A stretch of DNA of 64,000 bases. It comes from Porites lobata (taxonomy: Eukaryota > Cnidaria > Anthozoa > Scleractinia > Poritidae). The notes beneath the pieces were generated by a model. That model saw only the letters and a program-made list of their open reading frames with translations, made no database searches and was not told where the DNA came from. The stretch covers positions 1,432,001-1,496,000 of the forward strand of contig CALNXK010000022.1 in NCBI GenBank assembly GCA_942486035.1. Direction: 5' to 3'. A program made the position numbers and the translations under genes. Every line of letters starts with the position of its first letter. Within the stretch, counting starts at the first letter, position 1. Shown here piece by piece: positions 21,391-32,739 of this stretch.

Positions 21391-21555
21391 ACAGTGGACC
21401 TAGAAATAACCAAAGGCCTAGACTCTGGCAAATTTTTACTCGCTTTCACGAGGTTCTTAATATATTTTACTATTTTACTTATTACTGGGGTAAAGAACAT
21501 CGTTCGTTATATAGGGGGCTTCGTAAGAGCTTCGTTATATCGAGGTTCCACTGTG
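21391..21555. mobile_element. 165-bp TIR relic, pogo/Tigger-like end
   Basis: The right end reads 'gttatatcgaggttccactgt' and the left end 'acagtggacctagaaataac', a diverged complement. This 'cagtggaacctc..tataac' terminus is widespread among pogo/Tigger-type DNA transposons. No transposase sequence remains. Confidence 0.5.
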
Positions 21556-22269
21556 AAAAATTGCTTATTCAATAAGTGAAAACTCTCAAACAATTCATGA
21601 AGATCATTCATTTTCATTACTTCTGTTTTTGATTGTTTTTCAAGCCATCTTATTAATTTCCAGGACATTTTAGGACTTGTATTGGAGGGACTTTAAAGAT
21701 AAAACGGTGGCTGGATCATTTTTATAAAAAACATATCTGTTTTGTTCTATTTACGTCAATAATTGTTAAAGATAGGTCAATTTGGTTGTCTTGACGTCAC
21801 ACAATTACTTATCAATATCATTGATATCATGAAAAGTTTCAAAAAAAACCTGACATGATCGTCTTTAATCATCATTTAGAAAAAAAGTTACCTTTCATCA
21901 AAACTTGTGATGTACTGATGTATAGATAAAGTTAAACTCCCTTCAAGGCCAGATTCTTAAAATCACATTTCTTCCTGATTCCCTGTGATATATTTTTTCA
22001 AACGCCGAAATAAAGATTGCCATGCTTTGTCTGCAGTCCGTTTGCATACGGTTCACTAAGGAAGCGCAGGAAGATTACAATGTTTCCTCTTTTTAGCCCC
22101 CATCCTCTAATAAAATCCTTCTTAATGCTACGTACTAGGCACCAAAATTACATTATCCCCAAGCCTCTGCTTAGCCTTCCTTTCTCACCCAAAAATTGAA
22201 ACTTACTTAGAAAATTATTTAGCCGGTTCCCATCTCTAATCGGAATCGTGATGACTCCCTCGACCTCTA

Positions 22270-22785
22270 ATACAATATTTCCTCTGATAAGTGCCACTCT
22301 GGGCGCTTATTACGTCCTTCAGCTAAAAGCAGGGGCGCTTATTGGAACTGGAGGGCGCTTAGTTAGTTTCTCCTTTCTGAAAGAACTTTAATATTATTTG
22401 GCTAAGTTCTTAATAGGAAAACAAAAAGGACAACATTATTCATGTAAACGTTAAGTCAATATCTAAACGTCTTTCAACAGTTGTTGGTGGTCAAGCGTAA
22501 AAAAGCCGCGTAGTTGGCTCCATTCTAATGTATCATCAGTAAGCACGTTTATAAAATATTGCGGATTATGTCATTGTGCCCGATATCATCCTCGTCGGTG
22601 ATAATCCGATCGTCGCATCTTCTCGTATCCCTACCACGGTATGAAAGTGATGTTGAGAGGAGGGCGGCGCTTATTCGAGAGGGGCGCTTTTTTGATATCA
22701 TGGCCTAGCGGGTGGGCGCTTATTCGGGGGAGGACGCAATTATTAGAGCGTGGGTGCTAATTCGAGGAAATACGGTACCCTTAGG
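22270..22785. mobile_element. TIR element with 'gggcgcttatt' repeats
   Basis: The left end 'aatatttcctctgataagtg' pairs with the right end 'attcgaggaaatacggta'. Units of 'gggcgcttatt' occur several times near both ends (for example 22299, 22327 and 22700-22725). The interior has no transposase frame. Confidence 0.55.
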
Positions 22786-23819
22786 TCTGGAAGCAATTAA
22801 AACAAATCATTCCCGGTGGGGGGCTAAACAGACGAAATACAGTTTATTTAAAAAATAAATAAGTTGTTTTACAGTAATTTTACAGCGACTATTGCAGCAG
22901 GTCATTTTACTGCCGGAGATGTTGAAGTGCATACAAAATTTGAAAAGGTTATAGTTAGAGAAAGAATCCCTTAGTATAGTTGTTCAAGTATTCTTATGTA
23001 GTCAAACTCAGTAGACGTTATGCTTTTCACTGTTTAATCTCCAGTCAAACTTGACGTAAGGCAATATCGTATTCAGGGTATCATCCGTCTTTTTGAAAGG
23101 ATGCAATATTTTCGAGCGTGTGACATAAAGCTAGGTGACGTCATCGATGATTAATCCTTTTGTTACAGCGCATGCTTCAAGTGTATATGCGGAAATTAAG
23201 GGTCCGAAAGGCAATTTACTATTAATGCTTGTGAGGTATTTTCAATCATTGTTAAGTATCTCTGCTAGTTTTAGTCTTTTTCCTGTTAAGTTCAAAAGCC
23301 TATATATCTGCTTTTCCTGCTTAGCAGAGGACAGCGCAGATATCCTTTGCTACGGGATGCACTGTCCTTAAATCTCCATTGGCTATCTTAAAGATCACTA
23401 TAAACTTTACTTGATTACTATCAGTATAGACTGTACCAGGCTCTTGGTCAGTGCAGACGACTGCGAAATAAACGGGCAAGCAGTGAAAATGGCAAGTAGA
23501 GAGAATGGGAGACCCTGTTAAAACGTGCGGTGTAGTAGGGTTTCACTCGCTCTCTATGTTTGTTTGACTCTGCGCGGGCGCGAAGGTGTAAACGTAAACG
23601 GTCAAAGTTGACCAATTTTGAGGCATACAAAAACAATGCTGAAAACAATGCTTGCAGGCTCCTCTTCCCCGTTTCTCAATGCTCTTTCTCTTCTATCAAG
23701 GATCCTGGCACAGGCTACTATCAGAAGGATGTTTGATGACCTCCCTCCGAAAAAATCATGAGATCGAGGCTGCACGGGCTCTAATGGGAACGGTGTGATC
23801 TCCCTACAATACCGTCACT
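22786..23819. other. Downstream flank of the 24-kb C2 gene
   Basis: No gene is seen. AATAAA on the - strand at about 22843 is one possible transcript end. Sequence around 23400-23750 looks repeat-like but I could not delimit it. Confidence 0.3.
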
Positions 23820-26800
23820 TTAGGCGTTAGGTGACTGAAGTGCGGCGGTCCGTTTTAGCTTGTCACGTGACGTAAGCTCTGCAAGAGGGATTTCCACCTG
23901 ACCAATAACTCTCTCTTCTTTTTTAACACACACAACTTCGAATCGAAGAATCGCTTTTTCCAGATCAGATGGTTTTACATCAGATATTATGAAATGGTCT
24001 TTTATAATCAGTACCTTTCCGGATACATTATGGGTTTTAGTTCTTCTCCATGTTGTGAACTTAGGGAATAAGCAAAACCTTACGTAAGCTCTGTGTTGAT
24101 CAGTAATTATTGTATCTGGCACTTCTTGGAGACCCAGCACGCTGACATAAAGCAAAGGCGTGGAAGAATTAGCCCCTTTGTAGAAAACTGCAAATTTAAT
24201 ATTCCCAGCTGAACCCGCGTTGAAATTTGTTACACGATGGCTAGCTCTGCGATCGGGATTGGAGGTTTCTATTTTCCTTCGTTCTCCGCTTTTCTGAAGC
24301 GCATGTAACAATGTGCTCATCATAGTCAAGTCTTTTCCAACTTTTAAAGTAGGTTTATGTGATGTTTTCCTTTGTTCGTCTTTCTTTTTATTTCGAGTAA
24401 TTACTCCCCTGTCGTCTAATTCTCTGCGTTCTGTCTTTCCACCTCTGGGTTCCTTCTCGGAAAGGTATTTAACACGATTATTGTTATTACGATCAAGAAG
24501 GCACTCCTCTTCACAACTTTCCGTCGACCTCGATGACTTAGTTTGAAAGCCCTGTTTCGCTTTTTTGGAAACTCGTGTCGTATCCCCTAGTTTATCGACG
24601 CACGCTCGTGAATTAAAAGTCGAGTCTCCTTTGCTATTATTGAGGGATTTATCAGGAACAAAACTTTCTCCTTCAGATTCAACTGCGAGGCTCAACGTGA
24701 CGCTTGATGTACCTGCGATACTTTCATCCAGCGGCGCAAAGGAGCTCGCGCCCCTCAACTCGTCCAACTTCATTTCGCTGTCGTTCGCTGGTTTTAATGC
24801 AAAACTACTTGCGCCTCTTACATTTTCATCACCAGGGAATTCATGTTCGATAATTGTCATGCCTGACACTCCAAACGAGCTGGCTCCACGAATATTGCTG
24901 ACTCTACATTCCTCCCTAAGAAAGCTGTTATCACTAAAAGCACTCGGTTCACTACCTTGTTGTAGCATTATTTTATATTTGTATGAATATTGTTCGTTAC
25001 CAAAAGAGCTGGCCCCTCGAAACTCATCTGTTTCTGAATTTGTGTTGTGACAACCGAGTTCTTGATGTTTGCGCCCCATCATTTCTCTTTTTCTCGTATT
25101 TTCCGCCTCTTCCTTCATTTTCTGACAGTGAAATTGGCAGGAAGGACCATGAATACACATTTCACTAGATGCACGAATGCATTTGAAATTATTCTCTGTA
25201 CCACCTTTGGCGATCCGGTCTGTTCTTGTTGAAGCCAACTCCTGTTCAGTGTTCAGAATATTGGAAGTATCCTCATGGATTGTATCATCCCCAAACAGAA
25301 TAGATGGCGCTGACGACTGGTCAGCAGTTACCTCAACTTGGCAACGCACTTTGCAACTCCCTCCGCAAACGCACAAAGAACTTGGTGCGCGCACGGTTTT
25401 TAAGCAACTCTCTCGGCCACCACGATGAACTAAAGATTCAGTTTGCGCAAGTTGCAAATCCTCCTCACAAATAACTTGCAATCTTTTCAAAAGTTTTAAA
25501 CTTTCTTGCAATGGCGCACTCATCTTCCTCTGCCCAGAAATTGGTTTGGTCGTCTCTGGGTAGGAAAAATCTTTACGTTGTATTTCGGTTTCTGCATCAA
25601 GGGACTCAAATAATGTTTGAGTACAAGATTGATCGCCCTCTCTTCTAGAATCCTCAACATCATGCAACCATTTTTCCAAATCTGCGCGCCGTAATGGACT
25701 TCTCTCTGCGGCATTTCCTGTTGTTATTTTCCAAGACACATCCGCTGGTGGCGTTTGAGGTTTTAGAGTGTCCGCGCATACGCTCAGGTCCCTATAGCGT
25801 TGACTCCCTGGTGCTGTAGTGCTGTTTATACTAAGAGCAATATCACCCCAAGTGAGTAGCTCATCAGTCATTCCTTTGCTGCCCTGGAGCGCTTCTGATT
25901 TAACAGCACATGTCCCATGAATTGTGCAGTTACAGCCCTTCACGCACAGGCAACTAGGCGCACGCTCAAGCTGCAGAACACTTAAACGCCCCCCACTGTA
26001 CACCCCATGGTCGATATTTGGTATAATCGTCTTGGGTGTGCTGTCAGAAGGAAACTCCTCATCAATTGAATCAAGTATTACAGTCTCATCGAGGAGTTTT
26101 AAACCGTTTTCACTCAAAGGAAAGTCTTCTAAACTGTCAATTTCAAAAGTTTCTTGAGAATTTGTACCAATTCCGCTAGACGCCGACGGTACTCTCTGCC
26201 TGTTGTCTTTCATAATAGAAGATTTATCATGAAGCGTAGCAGAGAGTATTTTGCATTTTGGTTTGTCATCATGTTCTAACCTAATAAAGGTTCTTTTATC
26301 TCTTCTGAAAGGCCGTTCACAATCTAAGGTGCCCTCGTTCCCAGTGACATGAATCGGACTAGCTCCTCTTTCTATTACCTCAGGTTTAGGAAAGCTCACT
26401 GCGCAAGTTTGCCCATGCAGTCCTACGATGTTGCTTACTACACTGCTGACTGGTTGGTACTGCGGTAGATCTTGATACTCCTTCTTTACAGCATCGACAA
26501 TGTCATTGTTCTCTTGTTGTAAAACTGGACACGGCTCTAGAGCAATCTTTTCTGGTACGTTGTGAAAGCGTATTTTCCGACGACCATATTGCTGTTCAAA
26601 CTTTCTTTTATACTTGCTATCTGAAAATGTTTTTGTTTTGCACAGCGGCGCTCCGCTTGAAAATAACACCCCACCAAACATGAGCATTAGCAGGGCGCCG
26701 ATGGAGGCAAGAAGAAATGGTGTAATGTTTGTAGATTCTTCTTGAGTCGTAACGTCAGCTTCCCTAGGCGTTTGGTCTGCCAAATCTGAAAGAAATCAGT

Positions 26801-28160
26801 TATTGCTGTCAAGAACTTTAACCTGTTTCTTTCTTATTAATTAAATATTTAAATATTTACCGGAAAACCATGAAAACCTCTAGCCATAACCTGGCTGTCC
26901 TTGGAAAGATGCATGCCTACTTTGTGAACGGTACAGTCAGAGACAATTAAATGCAACTCGCGTCGAGTGAATTATGAATGCTACCGCACCTTAGAAAGAA
27001 GCTAAAAAACCCTCTAAGCATAAGATGTCTGGATGCCCGCCTTACGAGTGTCCTCTTTTTAGGACTAAGCTGACTGTATGCGTTTCGGCGAAAAAAAGTA
27101 CTACAAAGCTCTAGTGATTCTTAAAAGAATCCGTTCTGGCAAAGAGCTAACCAGCGCTCGTAATGTATAAACTTTCACATCTCTTTGTGAGGGTAAATTT
27201 GGTCATCGCCAATTAACTTCGTGATAAAATAAACTTTTAAATCTGGAGCAAAGTTTGTGTCCAGTTGTGCAGTCGTTTTGTAGTTTAATTTCATTCATTT
27301 CAAAAAGGATTGAAGAATTCGAGCCCCTTTCCTTTGAAGGCAAAAGGCAACTCGACACGATTATTCTTCAAAGAAGTAACTTCTGTAATTGCCACCTGTC
27401 ATTCCACCAGTCGTTTTATAAGGACGTCACGAAAGAATGGCAGACAAAACTGTATTTATTCGATCAGTTTTTATTGCATCTTTTATATTTCAAACTTGGA
27501 CAGAAACGCTTGTTTGAAAATCACCATTAATTGATTTGTTTTGCGCCTGTTCTTTCAGCTTAACGTTAGAGTGAACTCCTTGGTCTCAAGTGGAATCGAA
27601 ACCTGTGAGTGCACACCCTCGGTAAAGAAATTTTACCCCTAAGGTACAGGGCGTACACATCTCAGTGTCTGATAGAAGAGAAAGTATACGATATTTTAGG
27701 CAGCTTGGCATGTACAAAATGCACTTTGGAAATAAATAGTTGCTCTATTTTAGTTCTGGATGTACAAGGTGCTTATATCAGCATCGAAACGTAAAAGAGA
27801 AAGGAAAATAAAAAGATGGCTTTACTGACAGGCAGCATAATCGGCCCTCTGAGATACATTTTATGCTTTGATGCTGAATATCATTTTTTATCACTAAAAA
27901 GTGTCAGATTTCTGAAGTAAATGAGCATTTAACTGACACACATAAAAAAGTTAATATTAGCAGTCAAAGAAGCAAAGCCTTAAGAGATTTTCTTCCAATG
28001 CACCGCCTTTACGACAAACACTTTGACATAGCGTATGTTACCAATACCATGCGTGTATGGTTTTTACTCATCAATTCCGTTCCCATTTGAATTAACACAA
28101 AATACAAAAGTTCTACTTACTCAAGACATATTCTGTTGTCCCATTTGACAAAATTTCCAT
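23820..28160 (-). CDS. Large single-C2 membrane protein with repeat-bearing linker (24-kb locus)
   Basis: Model on the - strand: exon 1 28160-28121 with donor 'gtaagt', exon 2 26785-23820 after 'tgatttctttcag'; phase 1 junction, 1001 aa. The N-terminus (MEILSNGTTEYVL, then NIT) is short and glycosylatable, with no signal peptide. A TM helix follows at about 38-56. A roughly 800-residue hydrophilic linker contains three Cys-rich units ('RAPSCLCVKGCNC', 'RAPSSLCVCGGSC', 'RASSEMCIHGPSC' at about 288, 479 and 551) and four 'RGASSF' units (about 603-696). A C2 domain occupies about 873-990 ('NIKFAVFYKGANSSTPLLYV', 'TWRRTKT', 'GQVEIPLAEL'), without the acidic calcium ligands. The protein stops just after the C2 fold, with no usable donor nearby. 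The same exon plan and the Trp in strand 4 tie it to the neighbouring C2 genes. Start: the codon at 26783 is TTG, so the ATG must come from the upstream exon. Function of the linker is unknown. Confidence 0.8.
24735..25970 (-). repeat. Coding internal repeats: Cys-rich triplet and RGASSF quartet
   Basis: Within the large exon, the Cys-rich unit R-A-[PS]-S-x-[LM]-C-[VI]-x-G-x-x-C occurs at about 25964, 25391 and 25175. R-G-A-S-S-F occurs at about 25019, 24890, 24818 and 24755. Spacing is irregular, so they are conserved short motifs rather than a recent tandem expansion. Possible uses include Ser phosphorylation (RxxS) and metal or lipid attachment at Cys; this is inference. Confidence 0.7.
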
Positions 28161-30134
28161 AATCCAAAGGGAAACACCCCGGTAGATTTTCAACTTAATA
28201 CCACAAGCATCTTCCACTTGAGATTGACTCCCTCGTGTAAGAAGCTGCAACGTTGCCACGGATACAGCTAGTGACGTTATGTACATGCCATCGAACTTCA
28301 GACTGTTTATTTCCCGTGGCTTACTAGAGAATTTTCTCTTCCTTTTGAGCTAGTTTGAAACCGACATAAAAATATCGACTTTTTTGGTATAGATCTCCGT
28401 TTCTTTTCTGATGGAAATACTTGTAATCCGCAGACTGTTAAAAAACTACTCTGAAATACTTACAGCCCCAAGTTACCGTCGCCTTTGGTTAGAAAAAAAA
28501 TTTTGTGGTGCAAATCTTTAGAGACATGCGTTAAGCAGCGCATAGTTCAAAGATATTTTTATCCTTTCTTTGCTAAATGCGAACCTTTGGGTCGATTATT
28601 TAAACGAAGTCTAACTTAGGCAGCAGTTTAACAAATCTTTGGACCTCCAGCTATCTTCCCCAATGGGTTTTTTTTAAGAAGATAAATACTTTACTAGTCT
28701 ACGCCATGTGTTATCATGAAACTGTTCACGATAAATGGTGTTAAGATAAAAGAGTTGGGCAAAGTGAAAACGGCTCAGAAAGCGGTTTTGAAAACACTAG
28801 CTAAACTCCGTTTGAATAACTGGTCATTTGATTTTAGTGTTTTCTTCATAATTTTGCACCAAATGTGTCCATATTCACTTTCGATTATTCTAAGAGATTC
28901 CCGCGCTTAGCAAGAAACCAAAGCAGCAGGACCCGCCACTTTAAGCAGGTTTTATTAATGACGTCACAGCTGGTGGAAAACGGATTCGGTGGCCTGTTCA
29001 GTGGCGGAAGCGGCCATGTTGAAATGGCGTCAGGCCTTAGTTTCACCAACTATGACGTTACCAACATTTCGAGGTAGGAAACGCATCATTCAACACTCTA
29101 TAAATACATCACTGTTAACAGGTTTGAATCCAAAATCAAGCATAGTATTTAAAACGGGGAACAAACCAAAAAAATGATGACGCACAAATCGTACAAATTG
29201 TTGGCTTTCAAATAGAGTTATTTCAGTTGCTGTGTTTCAAATTGTTCTCGGCTCATAACAATGGGGCATGAAAAATTTTCTTCCCGAATTCATAGCTGAT
29301 TTGAAGTCATAATATAAAACGGAATTTAAGCCCGATAAGTGATCTCCTCTTTCTCTTTTGTTTGCTTTTTATACCCCGTGTTCTTTGTTGGATTGATCCT
29401 AGTCACGTGTACACACTTGCTTTAATTTGAATTCGCTAGATGATGACAGATCCACCTTAGCAACTTTGATTACGGCCGAGAAGAGAAATTAGGACAACCC
29501 GCATTAGCTGAAGTCGTCCTTGAGGACATGCATGTTATTTTTGGCAATTAGTCTTCAATCTGATAGGCTTTCTGTATGTGCAAGTTTATTTGGGTTTAGA
29601 GACTAGTTTTTTTTTTTGGTTTAGTGTCGGAAAACTTCCTGTGCGGCCTACGGCCAGTGTCTTGAGCCAGTGATCCGATGCTTTAACTTTACGCACGTTT
29701 GCAAAGAAGCATTGAAGGGTGAAATACGAAAGAGATCTAGGAAAGAGTAAAGCAAGGGTTAGAGATCAAAGATTAAAAGTTGGCTTCCAACGTAACAGAT
29801 CCGTTTAGTCCCCTAATGAATTTACAGTAGAGATCATATGAAAGCTTGAGAAGCAACCATTCAGCGGCGAACTGTCGAGTTATCGCAGTGGTTTTAAGTA
29901 TATATTTATTGTGGACGATGGATGTCTGGTAATCTGCTTTCTTGACTGATAATCAACATCCTTAAAATTAAACTGACTCTCTATATGAATAGAAACAGTT
30001 CCCGGGGCCCGGTAAAACCTGCATTACAGTAATCCCAGTTGATGGCTACTGGCAGGGTTGAAAGGTTTGTAAGGGTTAAAAAAAATGTAGCCAATTTCTC
30101 TTAATGTTTGGAGTAACTGAATTGTGTGGAAAAT
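28161..30134. other. Intergenic, divergent side of the C2 cluster
   Basis: No gene is visible. The promoter of the 24-kb gene should be just right of 28160. Short open frames near 28716-29177 lack start context or family signature. Confidence 0.3.
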
Positions 30135-30262
30135 CAATGGCGGGTCCAGGGAAGGGGCCCAGACCACTTATTTTTAAACCAAACTGAGGCCGGAAACTGA
30201 CGCCCCTCCCCCCCCCCCCCCCCCCCCCCCCCTCCCCATCTGAAGGTCTGGATACGCCAGTG
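30135..30262. mobile_element. Short TIR repeat with C25 run
   Basis: Ends 'caatggcgggtccag' and 'ctggatacgccagtg' are imperfect complements. A run of 25 C (30208-30232) lies near the right end, as in the related element at 7131. Run length is a likely assembly weak point. Confidence 0.5.
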
Positions 30263-30649
30263 AAAATTGATGAACAGAACCTTTTTGACAACTTAATTTA
30301 TGGAGTTGTTTAACTCAACTTTGCTTAACTAAACATGTTTCGAAATTCAGGTGAAAATGCGCTCAACCGTTTGAGTCTAGTTTCGTTTTTTTATTGGTGC
30401 AGAACGTGATTCTCTACATACTTTTTCAGCTGACGTTTTCGATCAACCAGTTATTAAGAGGCTGTGGACTTTTGGGTCTCTATGTTTTGTTAGCACAGTT
30501 CCTTACTCTACCACTGACAAAAGTGTATGTAGGTGACGGCGGCTTCCTCGGAAAATGAGGACGCAAGTAGATGTGCCAGTTGTTCTACAGTTGGCAATTA
30601 ATGGGAAGCTTTCTTTATTAGCCTTTTAATCACACATGCCAAACTATAG

Positions 30650-30960
30650 AAAACAATGATGATGCGCTAACGTCATTACAGCCGAAGCGCTAATAGGACA
30701 AATGATAGAATCGGCCATTTCCGACTTTCCGAAGTGCAAAACCTTTCTTGTGAAAATGAGTGATATTTGCATGAAAACATAGAAAATCATTTCTATATAA
30801 ATGGCTTTGTACTTAGCCTCGCTTGGCCTCGCTTTAAAACAGAGGCTTGGGGCAAGTTGGAAAGGGCCCGGCCTTTGCTTGGTCTTCAACCACGTGACAA
30901 GACGGCCATATTGGTTGACAAGACAATACAAATTTTTCCCGTAGAATTTCCATAAAAATT
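30650..30960. repeat. Dispersed repeat with 'cttggcctcgctttaaaac'
   Basis: The block 'gcttggcctcgctttaaaac' followed by 'agaggcttggggcaagttgg' and 'ccacgtgacaagacggccat' looks like a repeat familiar from coral genomes. Boundaries are approximate and no coding sequence is present. Confidence 0.35.
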
Positions 30961-31009
30961 TTGACAGTTAAGTTCCCAGCGGAAAGAAATTTAATCAATC
31001 AACATGGCA

Positions 31010-31470
31010 GCCTTGTCGTGAGTTGAAAACTCGCAATCTTTCATTGCTGTGCAAGTGAACTACCCAAAGTCTGCAAACGAATCTGTCCATTATGTAAAAC
31101 TGGAATAGAAGACGAGGAGCATTTTTTGATGAATTGCATAGCCCATAGGGATCCTAGGAGAGAGCTGTTCAATACGCTAAAAAAGGAAACTAATCTTATT
31201 CTTGACTCTATGACTCCAAGCTCTGCCTTTGCAACGTTGATAAGTATGAAGCAAGGAGAGAAAACGCAAAAAATTGTGGCCAAATACGAATATGATCGCT
31301 TCCGCGAAAGAGATAGACGCGTTAAATATAACCTTGTTTAAAAGTTGTATAAATTTTACAAATGTACACCTCTGTAATTATTGCACGAAAATCTTTGTTA
31401 TCGTTGTAAACACATGTGTCTGTAGGCGCTCTGTTGATAATAAAGCACTTATCCTAAAAAAAAAAAAAAC
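31010..31470 (+). mobile_element. 5'-truncated LINE 3' end with poly(A)
   Basis: In one frame (31070-31341) the translation reads 'ICPLCKTGIEDEEHFLMNC' followed by 'RDPRRELF', the zinc-knuckle (CCHC) tail of non-LTR retrotransposon ORF2 of CR1/Jockey type. An upstream portion ('TRNLSLLCK') is in another frame, so it is frameshifted. An 'aataaa' near 31440 and a run of about 13 A at 31458-31470 mark the 3' end. It is a dead-on-arrival copy on the + strand. Confidence 0.7.
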
Positions 31471-31611
31471 GACTAACGCAAGGTAAACAGTCGACTTACT
31501 AGGCCACTGTGCAGAACATTTTCTGAAAACATGCGTTTTTGCATTATTTATGTCACTCAAATACTTCGTACTTTATAGCTCACAGGCAACTGGAAAGATG
31601 CCTTTTGGACG

Positions 31612-31885
31612 CGGATCTAGGATAAATACTGACCGATTTCCTAAACGAGAGCCGAAGGCGCAAGCTTCTAGGGGGGGTGGGGGACATGCACCCCCGGTAA
31701 ATTTTTTAGATTCTTACTCTGTAAAGTCCACTTTCCAGGGTTTCCGAGTCATTCAAACAGGATATTGGTCAGTTCCATTCACCTTGAGTGAAGCCTTGAA
31801 ACTTGGAAAGTTTTTCATTCATTAATGGGTATATCTATTTCGGAAAATAGAACTTTGGAAACCGGTGTGGATCCGCTCCCGTATT
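31612..31885. mobile_element. TIR element, 'gcggatctagg' family
   Basis: The ends 'acgcggatctagga' and 'ggtgtggatccgctcc' are imperfect complements, and a G-rich block ('tagggggggtgggggacatg') lies inside. It belongs with the element at 7131-7302. Confidence 0.5.
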
Positions 31886-32739
31886 ATACCTTTGTTTCCA
31901 TGGAAGAGACAACCTGTATTCCCTTGAGGTTTTAGTATGATCATTGTGAGCGTCTATGGCTTGTGATCATTATATATGGCTTTGGTTGCAAGGCAGTAAA
32001 TAAGTCCCAATAGCCCAGCCGCACTCGCAATTATGCAAAGTTTACATGCATGGAATGCATTTATTAGCGTATAAAACTGCACCCGATCCCTAAAACCATG
32101 AAAACAGTTGGAAACCATGCAACTGCGTTTGAAGGCAATAGTGCAGAAACAACGGTTCATTAGCATTAATCGTGAGAAAAGACCTTAATCGAACGGCCTT
32201 CCAGCCAATGCAATGATATCTTCCGTTAAGGTGTTAAGCCTAAAACACCATTTTCAAGAGTCCTAATGGTCAACGACCATTTATAGAGAACCGAGTGAAC
32301 TAGAACCTGAATCAGCAACTGAATAATCTTGTCAGGCTTAAATAGAAACAACACTGTTATTTCTTGTTACTCAGAGGAGGGCATATATTATTCATTCAGT
32401 TTGTTATTAAATTCTTTTTAAAGTCTCCGTTTGCAAATTCCACCTGTATAAATTAGTGCAATAAAATATTTTAGTTGAGTTAAAAAATAAACAGACACGT
32501 CAAACTATTCAAATGCAAATATATGGTGAAATATTCAAAATCACAGGAAGGCAATTTCGAAAAATTATCACGGATTCTGATCAATTTCAACCTGTAGTAT
32601 GAAGTCTAAGTCTGGTTTTAACAACGTTGTTCATTACTGGAAAGTTGAGGGAAGACTTTGAAGCTGGTTGTCATTGTCTTGAAGTTAAGATTCGCGTTAA
32701 ATCTGGGATTATAGTTTAGTGTATGCTCGAAGAGCTTTA

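Noticed and set aside
24565..25050. 161-codon + strand frame
   Set aside because: It is antisense to the exon of the 24-kb C2 gene, whose TM, C2 domain and repeats make the - strand the coding one.
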